Positions 23,990 to 33,000 of a stretch of DNA of 64,000 nucleotides are shown here, one piece after another (within the stretch, counting starts at the first letter, position 1; each line of letters opens with the position of its first letter). A model generated the notes under the pieces. The model did not search any database. It had not been told where the DNA came from and was given only the letters and a program-made list of their open reading frames with translations. This stretch comes from Blastococcus sp. CT_GayMR20 (GTDB lineage: Bacteria; Actinomycetota; Actinomycetes; Mycobacteriales; Geodermatophilaceae), in assembly GCF_004570345.1 (NCBI RefSeq), contig NZ_SPQM01000002.1, forward strand, positions 1 through 64,000, read 5' to 3'. A program made the position numbers and the translations under genes.

Positions 23990-24595
23990 TCACTTCCAGG
24001 CGAACACCGGCTGCTCCAGGTGGGCGACCCGGGAGACCAGCCCTCGGCAGGCGATCCGGCAGAACTGGTGGACGATGGCGGCCGTCGGCGCGTGCACGTA
24101 GCGACCCAACAGCGGCAGCTGGATGACCGGCGCGTCGGACTCCGGGATGCGGATGAACCGCGGTTCCACGTCGAGGTCGGACAGCGGCACCTGGAACACG
24201 CTGTGCACCTCGGATTCGGCGCCGACCAGCTCACCGACGTCTCCCGCCCAGCACACGACAGGCGTCATGACGTAACCGGATCGGGTCACGTAGTCGTCGA
24301 GCAGTCCGAGGACGTCGGTGGCGGCGATGTCGAGGCCGACCTCCTCGTTGAGTTCCCGCAGGGCCCCCCCGACCGCGTCCTCGCCCGGGTCGAGCCGGCC
24401 GCCGGGCAGCGCCCACTGGCCGGCGTGGGACCGCAGGCGTGCTGCGCGCCGGGTGATGACCAGCGCGGTGCCACCGGCGTGCTCGGTCAGGCAGAGCGCG
24501 ACCGCGGCCTGCTTGAGGTCCGGTCGGCGGGCCTCCCGTCGAGGGAAGCCGCGCAGGCGTTCGGCGACCGTCGCCCGGTCTGCGGCGACCGTCAC
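23990..24595 (-). CDS. NUDIX hydrolase (CoA-pyrophosphatase-like)
   Basis: The 201-residue protein carries the Nudix box as GRLDPGEDAVGGALRELNEE followed by VGL, with ITRRAARLRSHAGQWALPGG just before it. That combination is characteristic of CoA diphosphatases (NudL-like) which hydrolyse CoA or acyl-CoA. The GTG start overlaps the hemerythrin-gene stop by 4 bases, so both are translated together. Confidence 0.88.
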   Translation of the reverse strand: MTVAADRATVAERLRGFPRREARRPDLKQAAVALCLTEHAGGTALVITRRAARLRSHAGQWALPGGRLDPGEDAVGGALRELNEEVGLDIAATDVLGLLDDYVTRSGYVMTPVVCWAGDVGELVGAESEVHSVFQVPLSDLDVEPRFIRIPESDAPVIQLPLLGRYVHAPTAAIVHQFCRIACRGLVSRVAHLEQPVFAWK

Positions 24596-25170
24596 TCGCT
24601 CTTCTTGCCGCGACCACTGACCGCGTCGCGCAGGTGGTCCAGGAGGCTGGCCACCGGCCCGACGGCCAACCGGACCCCCGCCTCGTTGGGGGTCATCGGG
24701 TGGGCGCGCGTCGGTGCGATCTTCTTGACCGCCTCCACCTGCTCCGCCATCTCCACCAGCTGCTCTCGGGTGAACCGGGCGCGCAGCTCGGTGAACATCC
24801 GGCTCTCCTCCTCCTGCACGTGGTGCCGGATCTCCCGGATCAGCTCACGCACGGCGTCGTCGAAGGCCGCGTCGTCGGGGTCCATGCGCTCGAGCCGCTT
24901 CATGGTCTCCTCGGCCTCTGCGTGCTCGTGCTTGGAGTGGTCGGCCTCCTCCTTGTCGATCTCCTTCTCCACCCGCGGATAGACCCGCGTCTCCTCGGCG
25001 ACCGAGTGCTTGACCAACCCGATCGTGACCTCGTCGACGAGCTCGCGCTTGCGGGTCAGGTCGTCAGGTTCGGTGCGGCCGATCAGGCCTTCGAGCTCGG
25101 TGAAGATCCGGTCGAACTCGCGGTGGTCAGCGGTGAGGACGTCGACGACGTCGCGCTGGCTCTCGGTCAT
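24592..25170 (-). CDS. Hemerythrin HHE domain protein
   Basis: The 192-residue protein has HHE cation-binding elements: ADHREFDRIFTELE, KHSVAEETRVYPRVE, KHEHAEAEETMKRLE and HHVQEEESRMF, which supply His and Glu ligands for a di-iron site. Such proteins bind oxygen or sense NO and redox state. ATG 25170 gives the standard N-terminus. A C-terminal extension of 60 residues follows the four-helix bundle. It leads an operon with the NUDIX gene. Confidence 0.9.
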   Translation of the reverse strand: MTESQRDVVDVLTADHREFDRIFTELEGLIGRTEPDDLTRKRELVDEVTIGLVKHSVAEETRVYPRVEKEIDKEEADHSKHEHAEAEETMKRLERMDPDDAAFDDAVRELIREIRHHVQEEESRMFTELRARFTREQLVEMAEQVEAVKKIAPTRAHPMTPNEAGVRLAVGPVASLLDHLRDAVSGRGKKSE

Positions 25171-25287
25171 GGCAGCGACTCCTCGGACACGGCTGCTCCC
25201 GGGTACGGCTCCCCGGATGGGGTCGGTGTGCCCGGAGTCCGGTCCGGTCACACTCGGCGGCTCCGGATCGGCCGCATTCGCCCGAAC

Positions 25288-25581
25288 GTGTGGTTGACCT
25301 GCTGTGTCGTGGGGCACAGCCACTACGTGGACAGTTACGCCGTCGGGTTCGCCCGGCCGGACCGCTGGTCGCAGGGACGGCCGGCCGAGAACGCCTGCCC
25401 CTGGCACGCCGTCGAGGCGCACCGCCCGCCGTCGGAGCTCGACGGGGAGGTGGAGCTCGCCGTCTGCGGGGCCATCGTGCAGGTCTGGGGATCCCAGAAG
25501 TGGGAGCGGGTCGGCGCCGGCCGCACCGCCTGCCCGGAGTGCTCGCGGATCACCGCCGCCGCGCTCACCTCGGCGCGCTGA
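25288..25581 (+). CDS. Small Cys-containing hypothetical protein
   Basis: A frame of about 97 residues from GTG 25288 (or 90 from GTG 25309) contains HSHYVDSYAVGFARP, ENACPWHAVEAHRPP and a C-terminal TACPECSRITAAAL. Paired Cys residues could bind metal. It is divergent from the hemerythrin gene and convergent with the broken dehydrogenase. The composition looks protein-coding, but I do not recognise a family and the start is uncertain. Confidence 0.5.
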   Translation: MWLTCCVVGHSHYVDSYAVGFARPDRWSQGRPAENACPWHAVEAHRPPSELDGEVELAVCGAIVQVWGSQKWERVGAGRTACPECSRITAAALTSAR

Positions 25582-25585
25582 CCCG

Positions 25586-26771
25586 TCAGCGGGCGGGCTT
25601 GCGGCCGCTGATCGCCGACAGACCGGTGATCTCCCTGCCGACGATCAGCGCCTGCACCGAGTCGGTGCCCTCGAAGGTGAAGATCGCCTCCATGTCGGCG
25701 TGATGCCTGGCCACGTGGTTCCCCAGCAGGATGCCGTCGCCGCCGAGGATGTCCCGGGCGTCGGCGACGATCGCCCGCGCCTTGGCGGCGTGGTTCATCT
25801 TCGCCACGGAGGCGATCGCCGCGGTCATCCGCCCGGCGTCGGCGAGCGTCGACAACCGCCAGCACATCAGCTGCATCGACGTGATCTCGGCCAGCATCCG
25901 GGCGAGCTTGTCCTGCACGAGCTGGAACCCGGCGATCGGCTGGCCGAACTGCTCCCGCCGCAGGGCGTGGGCCAGTGCCAGTTCGTAGGACGCGGTCGCC
26001 AGGCCGAGCGCCCGCCACGCGACGGTGTAGCGGGTCCGGTCCAGTACCCGCGAGACGTCCGTGAACGAGTGGCAGTTGGCCAGCCTGTTCTCCGCGGGAA
26101 CCCGGACGTCGGTCAGCGTGAGTTCGGCCTGCCACACCGCCCGCAGCGCGGGTCTTGCCGGTCATCACGGTGGCCTCGTAGCCCGGGGTGCCCTTCTCGA
26201 CGACGTAGCCGCCGACCGCGCCGTCCTCGCCCCGGGCCCAGATGATCACGTAGTCGGCGATCGACCCGTTGCCGATCCACTTCTTCGCGCCCGTGAGGAC
26301 GTATGCGTCCCCGTCCCTGCGGGCGGAGGTTTCCAGGCCGACGGCGTCCGAGCCGTGCTCCGGCTCGGTCAGGCCGAAGGCGCCGATCTTGTCCAACCGC
26401 GCCATGCCGGGCAGCCACCGCTCGCGCTGCTCCTCGTCCCCCAGCATCGCGATCGACTGCATGGCCAGGAAGCTGTGCACGCCGTAGAACGTGCCGACGC
26501 TGCCGTCGGCGCGTGCCCACTCGGCGGCGACGAGCCCCGCCGCCACCGCGCTCATCCCCGGTGAGCCGTACCCCTGCACGGTGCCGCCCGAGATCCCCAG
26601 CTCGGCGATCTTCGGCACCAGCTCGAACGGGAACTCCGCCTTCTCCCAGTACTCGTTGACCCGCGGGGTGACCTCCTTCTCGCAGAAGGCGCGCACCCGG
26701 TCGCGGATCTCGATCTCCTCGGGCTCCAGGAGCTCCTCGAGGACGTAGAGGTCAGGGGTCGGTGAGCTCAC
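25586..26771 (-). pseudogene. Acyl-CoA dehydrogenase (glutaryl-CoA dehydrogenase-like) with a one-base frameshift
   Basis: Two adjacent frames together make a normal dehydrogenase of about 394 residues. The first part (GTG 26771, VSSPTPDLYVLEELLEP) runs through FGLTEPEHGSDA and GAKKWIGNG to MTGKTR. The second part resumes with RAVWQAELTLTDVRVPAENRL and ends after FEGTDSVQALIVGREI, which includes the catalytic Glu. Removing one base from the CCC run (GGG on the plus strand, 26150-26152) restores GKTALRAVWQ. It is either a recent inactivating insertion or a sequencing error. All active-site elements are otherwise intact. Confidence 0.85.
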
Positions 26772-26868
26772 CCGCGCGACGTTACGACCGGCATGGCACG
26801 TCGCCCGACGTGCGGGAACGGCGCGGTGGAGGCTGGACCGCGCGGCGGACCAGGAGCATCCTTTCCCC

Positions 26869-27228
26869 ATGACGGAGCGTGCCGGCGGCACGCCGGCCGA
26901 CCCTGCCGACCGGCCGCTGGTGGTCGTCGACGTCCGGCCGTCGGCCTGCGGCTACCAGGCCCTCCTCTGGGCGTTGCGCGAGGCGGAGCGCCGCGATGCC
27001 ACCCTCCTCGCCGTCACCGTCTGGTCCGGGGACCCGCTGCTGCCCGACGAGGGGCTCGGGGAGATGGAGCAGGCACTGGCCGCCATGGTCGAGCGGGCGG
27101 TCGACGAGACAGGTGTGCACGGCCGGACGCGCGTCGCGGCGGTCACTCATCCGGTGACCCTCTCGGACGTGGCCGCCCGGACGGGCGCCGAGCTGCTGGT
27201 CGTGGGTTCGGAGGAGGTGGCATCATGA
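26869..27228 (+). CDS. Short universal stress protein-like protein
   Basis: The 119-residue protein has a USP-type N-terminus (PLVVVDVRPSACGYQALLWALREAERRDATLLAVTVW) and ends at AELLVVGSEEVAS. The family's ATP-binding GxxGx9GS segment and last strand and helix are missing, so it is a truncated USP that probably does not bind ATP. It overlaps the next USP gene by 4 bases (ATGA) and may form a heterodimer with it. Confidence 0.8.
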   Translation: MTERAGGTPADPADRPLVVVDVRPSACGYQALLWALREAERRDATLLAVTVWSGDPLLPDEGLGEMEQALAAMVERAVDETGVHGRTRVAAVTHPVTLSDVAARTGAELLVVGSEEVAS

Positions 27229-27773
27229 CCGAGCAGGGCGATCCGCTGGTCGTGGTCGACGAGCAGGGCGGGGACCGCGGGCCGCGGGTGGTCGTCGGCG
27301 TGGACTTCTCGACAGGTGCCCGCGCCGCACTGCTGTTCGCACTGCAGGACGCGACCCGCCGCGGCGTCCCGGTGGAGGCGGTGACCGCCTACCGGCCCCC
27401 GGACTACTGGATGGACTTCTACGCCGTCGCCAGCTACCAGCCCGACCAGATCCGCACCGCGGCCCTCGACCGGCTCCGCTCGTTCGTCACCGAGGTCCTG
27501 CCCGAGGGGCCGCAGCCGCCCCCGGTCGTGCGGCTGCACGCGTCGATGGGCGTCGCGGCCGACGCCCTGATCCTGGAGTCCCACGGCGCGGACCTGCTGG
27601 TCGTCGGCAGCCGCGGGCACGGCGGGTTCGCCAGCATGCTCCTGGGCTCGGTCAGCATGCAGGTGGCGCAGCACGCGTCGTGCCCGGTCACCGTCGTCCA
27701 CTCGCCGGAGGCCCACCGGGAGCGGCTGCACCTGCGGCGGGGCCGCCAGTCCGCGGGGACGCCGGTCGGCTGA
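27225..27773 (+). CDS. Universal stress protein
   Basis: The 182-residue protein shows RVVVGVDFSTGARAALLFALQDA, GADLLVVGSRGHGGF and, nine residues on, the GS of LLGSVSMQV; this is the ATP-binding signature of the UspFG type. An 18-residue N-terminal leader and a basic C-terminal tail flank the domain. It is translationally coupled to the truncated USP upstream and precedes a K+ channel. Confidence 0.9.
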   Translation: MTEQGDPLVVVDEQGGDRGPRVVVGVDFSTGARAALLFALQDATRRGVPVEAVTAYRPPDYWMDFYAVASYQPDQIRTAALDRLRSFVTEVLPEGPQPPPVVRLHASMGVAADALILESHGADLLVVGSRGHGGFASMLLGSVSMQVAQHASCPVTVVHSPEAHRERLHLRRGRQSAGTPVG

Positions 27774-27850
27774 CCACGGGATCCTGCCGCCGGTCGACGC
27801 CGGGGGAGCGGTAGCTTGCGCTGTCCCGAGCGCCGTCCGAGGAGTCTGCC

Positions 27851-28882
27851 GTGCCGTTCCTGGTCTACCGCCTGTCGCGGTTCCTGCGGCTGCGGCTGCA
27901 CGGCTGGCGGCTGCCGCTGGCGGTCGCGGCGTTCGTGTTCCTCACGAGCTGGCTGGCGATGTTCCTCGTCGAGCCGGCGGAGACCGGCATCGCCGCGCCG
28001 GGCACGTACTGGTGGTACTTCGTCGTCACCTCGGCGACCGTCGGGTACGGGGACGTCTTCCCGACGTCCGCCGTCGGCCGGGTCGTGGGCCTGTACGTGA
28101 TCGTCGGTGGCATCGTCACGCTCACCCTGCTCTTCACCCAGCTGGCCAGTGCCCTGCAGTCGATCCGGGGCCGACGCATGAGAGGTGTGGTCCCCCTGGA
28201 CCTGTCCGACCACGTGGTGCTGCTCGGGTACTGGCCCGGGCGCACCGAGCGCATCATCGCCGAGCTGACCGCCGAGGGCCGGTTCCAGGTCGCGCTCTGC
28301 GCCTGGGACGACGTCCAGGAGAACCCGCTGCCCGACAACCCGGCCATCCACTTCGTGCGCGGGGACCTCACCAACGAGGACGTGATGACGCGGGCGTGCG
28401 TGCAGGCGGCGCGGACCGCCGTGCTCGACGGCCGCGACGACAACGAGACGCTGGCCATCGCGGTGGCGGTGGACCACGCCAACCCGGACATCCACCTCGT
28501 GGCGGCTGTCCGGGACCTGGGACGGCGGGAGAACCTGCGCTACGTCAACGAGGGCGTGCAGGTCGTGCAGTGGCACATGCCGTTCCTGCTGACCGAGGAG
28601 GCGACGGATCCGGGGATCACCCAGATCTACAACGACCTCATGAGCAGCGGCGGCCACGGCAACACGTACTCCATGCGCGTGCCGGCCGGCTTCCCGCATG
28701 CGACGTTCGGTGACTGCCAGACCCACTTCGGCCGCACCTTCGGGGCGACGCTGCTCGCGCTCCGCGGGGACCGCGACCTGGTGGTCAGCCCGCCGTGGGA
28801 CACCCCGGTGCCCGAGGGGACGACGCTGTACTACGTCGCCGGCCGGCGGATCGACGTGCGGCAGCTGGCCGCGCGCCGCTGA
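27851..28882 (+). CDS. Potassium channel with RCK/TrkA-N-type cytoplasmic domain
   Basis: The 343-residue protein has two membrane helices (about 22-40 and 78-102) around a selectivity filter in TSATVGYGDVFP, followed by a Rossmann-like regulatory domain (DHVVLLGYWPGRTERII, HFVRGDLTNEDVMTRA) and a C-terminal RCK segment. The dinucleotide motif is degenerate. This is the minimal MthK/Kch-like layout for a ligand-gated K+ channel. GTG 27851 follows GAGGAG closely. Confidence 0.9.
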   Translation: MPFLVYRLSRFLRLRLHGWRLPLAVAAFVFLTSWLAMFLVEPAETGIAAPGTYWWYFVVTSATVGYGDVFPTSAVGRVVGLYVIVGGIVTLTLLFTQLASALQSIRGRRMRGVVPLDLSDHVVLLGYWPGRTERIIAELTAEGRFQVALCAWDDVQENPLPDNPAIHFVRGDLTNEDVMTRACVQAARTAVLDGRDDNETLAIAVAVDHANPDIHLVAAVRDLGRRENLRYVNEGVQVVQWHMPFLLTEEATDPGITQIYNDLMSSGGHGNTYSMRVPAGFPHATFGDCQTHFGRTFGATLLALRGDRDLVVSPPWDTPVPEGTTLYYVAGRRIDVRQLAARR

Positions 28883-28891
28883 CCCGCCGGC

Positions 28892-30124
28892 TCAGAGGAG
28901 GCCGAAGAGCAGGGCCAGCCCCACGGCGGCACCCACCAGCAGCAGCGCCACGACGATCACCGTGGTGAGCACCGGGACGACGACCCACCGGCGCTTGAAC
29001 CGCCGCTTCCGCCGCGGCTCGGCGACCGGGGGCTCGGGCCGCCGGGGCGGCGCACCCCGCTTCTCGGCAACCCGCTGCTGGGCGTTGCGCCGTCCGCCGT
29101 CGCGCTCCTCGGCCTTGCGCTCGCGCCGGCGTCCGGCGATGTCGCGGGCCACCGAGCCCAGCAGCGCCTTGGAGGCCGAGGCGAGCGCCCGCAGGTCCTC
29201 GGAGTCGATCCGCTCGACCTTGTCACCGGCCACCGGACCGGGTGCCTGCGGGGGAGGAGGGGCCGTCCACTGCGGGGGCGGGCTCCCGGGTGGCGGGCCG
29301 GCGAGCACGGCCTGCAGGTCGCGGCGCGCCTGCGAGGCCGTCGCCCGGCGGGCGGGATCCTTGGTGAGCAGTCCGCGCAGCACCGACTCGAGCGGGCCGG
29401 CGCGGAGCATCGGCGCCGGGTGTTCGGAGACGACGGACATGAGCGTCGCCATGGCCTCGCCCTTGTCGAACGGCGGTCGCCCCTCGACGCCGGCGTAGAG
29501 CGTGGCGCCGAGCGACCAGAGGTCCACCGGCGGGCGGGGCTCCTCGCCGTTTGCCCGCTCGGGCGCCATGTAGGACGGCGACCCGATGAGCGCGCCGTGG
29601 GTGGTGAGGCTGGAGTCGCCGGTGGTGGTGGCTATCCCGAAGTCGGTCAGGCAGGCATGCCCGGTCCGGTCGACCAGGACGTTGGCCGGCTTCACGTCGC
29701 GGTGCACGATGCCCGCCTCGTGCGCGGCGTCCAGGGCGTCGAGCACGTCCAGGCCGATCTTCGCGACGGCCTGCGGGTCCAGCGGACCGCGCTCCTCGAC
29801 GATCTCCTGCAGGCTGCGGGCGGAGACGTGCTCCATCACCAGCCAGGGTTTGCCGTCCTCCTCGACGACGTCGTACACCCTCGCCACGTGCGGGTGGTCC
29901 AGCCTCGCGGCGGCGCGGGCCTCGCGCATCGTGCGCTCGCGCAACACCTCGCGTTCCTCGGCGCTGACGTCGACGGAGAAGGTGATCTCCTTCAGTGCCA
30001 CGTTGCGTTCGAGCACCTGGTCGGTCGCCAGCCAGACGGTGCCCATCCCGCCGCGGCCCAGGACGTCGGTGAGCGCGTAGCGACCCGCGATGACGCGGTG
30101 ACCGCGTCCGGTGTCAGCACTCAT
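28892..30124 (-). CDS. Serine/threonine protein kinase, C-terminally membrane-anchored
   Basis: The 410-residue PknB-type kinase has a glycine loop GRGGMGTVW, catalytic Lys in VALKEI, catalytic loop HRDVKPANVLVD, DFGIA, and APE in MAPERAN. After a Pro-rich and then a very basic juxtamembrane stretch (about 275-385) the chain ends in a single helix (VVPVLTTVIVVALLLVGAAVGLALLFG) with almost nothing beyond it. It therefore lacks an extracellular PASTA or sensor domain. Signal input must be cytoplasmic or within the membrane. Confidence 0.92.
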   Translation of the reverse strand: MSADTGRGHRVIAGRYALTDVLGRGGMGTVWLATDQVLERNVALKEITFSVDVSAEEREVLRERTMREARAAARLDHPHVARVYDVVEEDGKPWLVMEHVSARSLQEIVEERGPLDPQAVAKIGLDVLDALDAAHEAGIVHRDVKPANVLVDRTGHACLTDFGIATTTGDSSLTTHGALIGSPSYMAPERANGEEPRPPVDLWSLGATLYAGVEGRPPFDKGEAMATLMSVVSEHPAPMLRAGPLESVLRGLLTKDPARRATASQARRDLQAVLAGPPPGSPPPQWTAPPPPQAPGPVAGDKVERIDSEDLRALASASKALLGSVARDIAGRRRERKAEERDGGRRNAQQRVAEKRGAPPRRPEPPVAEPRRKRRFKRRWVVVPVLTTVIVVALLLVGAAVGLALLFGLL

Positions 30125-30150
30125 GATCGGGACCTACCCCGCCAAGGCGG

Positions 30151-30279
30151 TCAGGACTCGTCGGACGGCGCCGTGGTCTCCTGGTCACTCTGCGCCTCCA
30201 GCGCGGCCGCCAGCTCGGGGGTCTCCTGCTCGAGCGCGATGTCGCGGGGCTGCGGCAGGTCGTTCTCGGGAGCGGTCAT
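30151..30279 (-). CDS. Possible small acidic protein
   Basis: A 42-residue frame from ATG 30279 (MTAPENDLPQPRDIALEQ and onward) is highly acidic and Glu/Gln-rich. It lies just upstream of the kinase on the same strand. No clear ribosome-binding site is visible. It could be a real short protein or a chance frame. Confidence 0.35.
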   Translation of the reverse strand: MTAPENDLPQPRDIALEQETPELAAALEAQSDQETTAPSDES

Positions 30280-30468
30280 CGCCCGAGCCTGCCCTATCCG
30301 CGCGTCGAGTGCCGGGCTGCTGTCCTCATCCGACCCCTGTGACGACAGCGGACGACACTCCGCGACCGCCGCAACGGGATCTCGGCCTGCCGGAGGAACG
30401 GGATCGGTGCAAGGTTCGAGGAGGCCTACGCTCCCGTTCCCGCCCACGCACGCCGAGAGGGACGCTCA

Positions 30469-31755
30469 ATGATCGCCACGCCCGCGAACCCCGAGTCCGT
30501 CTTCACCTATGGGGCGCCGCAGCTGAAGTTCGGCGACGGTGCCTCGGACGAGATCGGTTTCGACCTGAGCCGGTTGAGCGTGCGCCGCGTCCTGGTGATC
30601 ACCGACGCGGGGGTGGCGGCGACCGGCATCCCGCAGCGGGTGGCCGACCAGATGGCCCAGTTCGGCATCGAGGCGCGCGTCTTCGACGGCGTCCACGTCG
30701 AGCCGACCGACGAGAGTCTGGTCGCGGCGATCGACGAGGCGCGGTCGAGCGGACCGTGGGACGCCTACGTCGCCGTGGGCGGTGGCTCGGCCATCGACAC
30801 GGCCAAGGCCGTCAACCTGCTGACGACCAATCCCGGCGAGCTCATGGACTACATCAACGTGCCGGTCGGCAAGGGGCAGGCGCCGACGGAGCCGCTCAAG
30901 CCCCTCGTCGCGGTGCCGACCACGACCGGCACCGGGTCGGAGAGCACCACGATCTGCGTGATGGACGTGCTGTCGCTGAAGGTCAAGACCGGGATCAGCC
31001 ACGCCCGGCTGCGGCCCACGCTGGCCGTCATCGACCCGCTGCTGACCTTTTCCCAGCCGCCGGGGGTGACCGCGGCGTCCGGCATGGACATCCTGTGCCA
31101 CGCGCTCGAGAGCTACACGGCGCGCTGGTACACCACCTACGACCGCAAGAAGCCGGAGCAGCGGGTGCCCTACTGCGGCTCCAACCCGATCTCGGACATG
31201 TGGTCGGAGAAGGCGCTGACCCTGCTGGCCGGCTCGTTCCGCCGGGCGGTCCGGCACGGGGACGACGCCCACGCGCGGGCGGACATGGCCATGGCGGCCA
31301 CCTTCGCGGGCATGGGCTTCGGCAACGCCGGCGTGCACATCCCGCACGCCAACGCCTATCCCATCGCCGGGCGGGTGAAGGACTTCCACCCGAAGGACTA
31401 CCCCGCCGGGGAGGCGATGGTCCCGCACGGGATGTCGGTGGCCCTGACCGCGCCGGAGGCCTTCCGCTTCACGTTCGACGCCGCGCCGGAGCGGCACGTC
31501 CGGGCCGCGCAGCTGCTCGCCCCGAACGCCGGACAGCCGACGAGTCCCGACCAGTTCCTGCCGATGGTGCTGACGGACCTGATGCGCGACATCGACATCC
31601 CGAACGGCATCGCCGCGGTGGGCTTCGACGAGGGGGACATCCCCGAGCTGGTCGCCGGCACGATGAAGCAGCAGCGCTTGCTGGCCACCTGCCCGCGCGA
31701 GGTGACCGACGACGACATCGCCGGGATCTTCACCCGCTCGATGTCTCTGTGGTGA
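30469..31755 (+). CDS. Iron-containing alcohol dehydrogenase, hydroxyacid-oxoacid transhydrogenase-like
   Basis: The 428-residue group III dehydrogenase has VGGGSAIDTAKAVNLL and PTTTGTGSESTTICV (nucleotide site), and metal-ligand segments AASGMDILCHALESYTARW and HIPHANAYPIAG. Unusual insertions and the length match the eukaryotic ADHFE1/HOT group, which transfers hydride between 4-hydroxybutyrate and 2-oxoglutarate. The family assignment is sound; the substrate is inferred. It stands alone and is followed by a small hairpin. Confidence 0.88.
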   Translation: MIATPANPESVFTYGAPQLKFGDGASDEIGFDLSRLSVRRVLVITDAGVAATGIPQRVADQMAQFGIEARVFDGVHVEPTDESLVAAIDEARSSGPWDAYVAVGGGSAIDTAKAVNLLTTNPGELMDYINVPVGKGQAPTEPLKPLVAVPTTTGTGSESTTICVMDVLSLKVKTGISHARLRPTLAVIDPLLTFSQPPGVTAASGMDILCHALESYTARWYTTYDRKKPEQRVPYCGSNPISDMWSEKALTLLAGSFRRAVRHGDDAHARADMAMAATFAGMGFGNAGVHIPHANAYPIAGRVKDFHPKDYPAGEAMVPHGMSVALTAPEAFRFTFDAAPERHVRAAQLLAPNAGQPTSPDQFLPMVLTDLMRDIDIPNGIAAVGFDEGDIPELVAGTMKQQRLLATCPREVTDDDIAGIFTRSMSLW

Positions 31756-31766
31756 CCCCCTTCGGC

Positions 31767-31787
31767 CGCCGCTGAGCCGCAGCGGCG
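31767..31787. terminator. Short hairpin after the alcohol dehydrogenase gene
   Basis: CGCCGCTG (31767-31774) pairs with CAGCGGCG (31780-31787) over a five-base loop, 12 bases after the stop codon. It lies in the gap before the convergent exported-protein gene, so it may serve both. Confidence 0.45.
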
Positions 31788-31839
31788 ACGGCGCAGTGCG
31801 CCTGCCACCTCATCGAGGTCGCGGGCCGCGAGGTAGACG

Positions 31840-32820
31840 TCAGCCGGCAGCGGGCGTCGCCGTGGGCGTGGCGGGCGTGCCCTCGGCCGGAGGCTCCTCG
31901 GCGCACGGCTGCGCGACCGGGTCCGCCGGGTCCACCGTGCCGGTGGGCGATGCCGTCCCGGTCGTCGCCGTGCCGGCGGCCGGCGGAGGCGTCCCGGCGT
32001 CCGGCTCCACGCACGTGGGGTTCGGCACGCAGGTCGGTTCCGCGGGGGTGGTCGGATCGGTCGGCGGCACCTCGTCCGTGGCGGTCGCGCCGTCCGCGGT
32101 GCCCGGCTCGGCGGGCGTGCACGGCTCGGGCTTCGGGGGAGTGGTCGGGGTGGTGTCCGGCGGCTGAGGAGTCGTCGACGGCACGCCCGGCGTCTCAGGG
32201 GCGACGGAGGACGGCGGTTCCTCGTCCTCGTCCGGACCGTCGGTGCTCGTGCTCGTGCTCGTGCTCGGGGTCGTCGGCGTGGTCGGCGTGGTCGGCGTGG
32301 TCGGCGTCCCGGATGCACCCGGGACGACGGGCCCTGCGGGGGTCTCGCCCGTGACGACCGGCCCTGTGGCGGTCTCGCCCGGGAGGACGGGCGCTGCGGG
32401 GGCCTGGCCCGGGACGACGGGAGCGGCCGGGGGCAGCGGGTCGGCCACCGGACCGACGATCGGCACGGTCGGCTCGGCCAGGGCGACCGCCGAAGGGGTG
32501 GTGATGGTGGACAGCGCCGCCACCGGGACGAGCGCCGGCGGGAAGGCGCCGACGGCAACCGTCGCGTACCACTCGTCGAAGCCCGGGGCCACGACACCGA
32601 TCGCTGGCATCTCCAGCGGACCGGCGATCCAGTCGAACTCCGTCCCCGTCGGCGACGCCTGCTCAGCGGTCCGGGTGCTGGCGGCCAGCGTGCCCTCGAC
32701 CCTGGGCACGGCCGTCGTCTCGAGGATGGCGAGCAGGGCGGCGGCGGTGAGGGCGCCGGCGCTGCCGCCGAGGGCGGAGATGATCGGGAACGGGCGGTTC
32801 GGCGCGCGGTGCCTGCCCAT
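31840..32820 (-). CDS. Exported Pro/Thr/Glu-rich low-complexity protein
   Basis: The 326-residue protein starts at ATG 32820 behind GGGAG. It has a hydrophobic N-terminal signal or anchor (ISALGGSAGALTAAALLAIL), a short folded-looking part (to about residue 120) with PAIGVVAPGFDEWYATV, and then 200 residues of low complexity. That tail has APVVPGQAP-like units, four TTP repeats coded by 9-bp DNA repeats, alternating Ser-Thr, and Pro/Thr/Glu stretches with a few Cys. This suggests a surface-exposed or wall-spanning stalk. Function is unknown. Confidence 0.7.
   Translation of the reverse strand: MGRHRAPNRPFPIISALGGSAGALTAAALLAILETTAVPRVEGTLAASTRTAEQASPTGTEFDWIAGPLEMPAIGVVAPGFDEWYATVAVGAFPPALVPVAALSTITTPSAVALAEPTVPIVGPVADPLPPAAPVVPGQAPAAPVLPGETATGPVVTGETPAGPVVPGASGTPTTPTTPTTPTTPSTSTSTSTDGPDEDEEPPSSVAPETPGVPSTTPQPPDTTPTTPPKPEPCTPAEPGTADGATATDEVPPTDPTTPAEPTCVPNPTCVEPDAGTPPPAAGTATTGTASPTGTVDPADPVAQPCAEEPPAEGTPATPTATPAAG
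32240..32310. repeat. Short tandem DNA repeats within the exported-protein gene
   Basis: GTGCTC-type hexamers are repeated around 32245-32265 and GTCGGCGTG-type nonamers around 32275-32307. They encode Ser-Thr and Thr-Pro runs. Such repeats are prone to length variation between strains. Confidence 0.7.
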
Positions 32821-33000
32821 CGACCCACTCCCATGCCTCGGTTCGGCTCCGTGCATCGTCCGGGTTACGGACGGATGCGGTCTACCGGGCGAGCCACGGT
32901 TCGGCTGGGTCGCCAGCCGCAGAGCATCCGGTTCGGCGCGTACTCGTCCGACTCGGATCGTGCGGTGACCGGGCGTGACCGGGACGAGGTCACAGGATGC

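Noticed and set aside
30326..30342. TCATCC-N5-CTGTGA resembling the regional dyad
   Set aside because: The second half-site is poor and no -10-like hexamer occurs at 21-23 bp in either direction.
32240..32420. Tandem repeats that could suggest a CRISPR-like array
   Set aside because: Units are 6-9 bp or degenerate in-frame codon repeats inside an exported low-complexity protein, without spacers.
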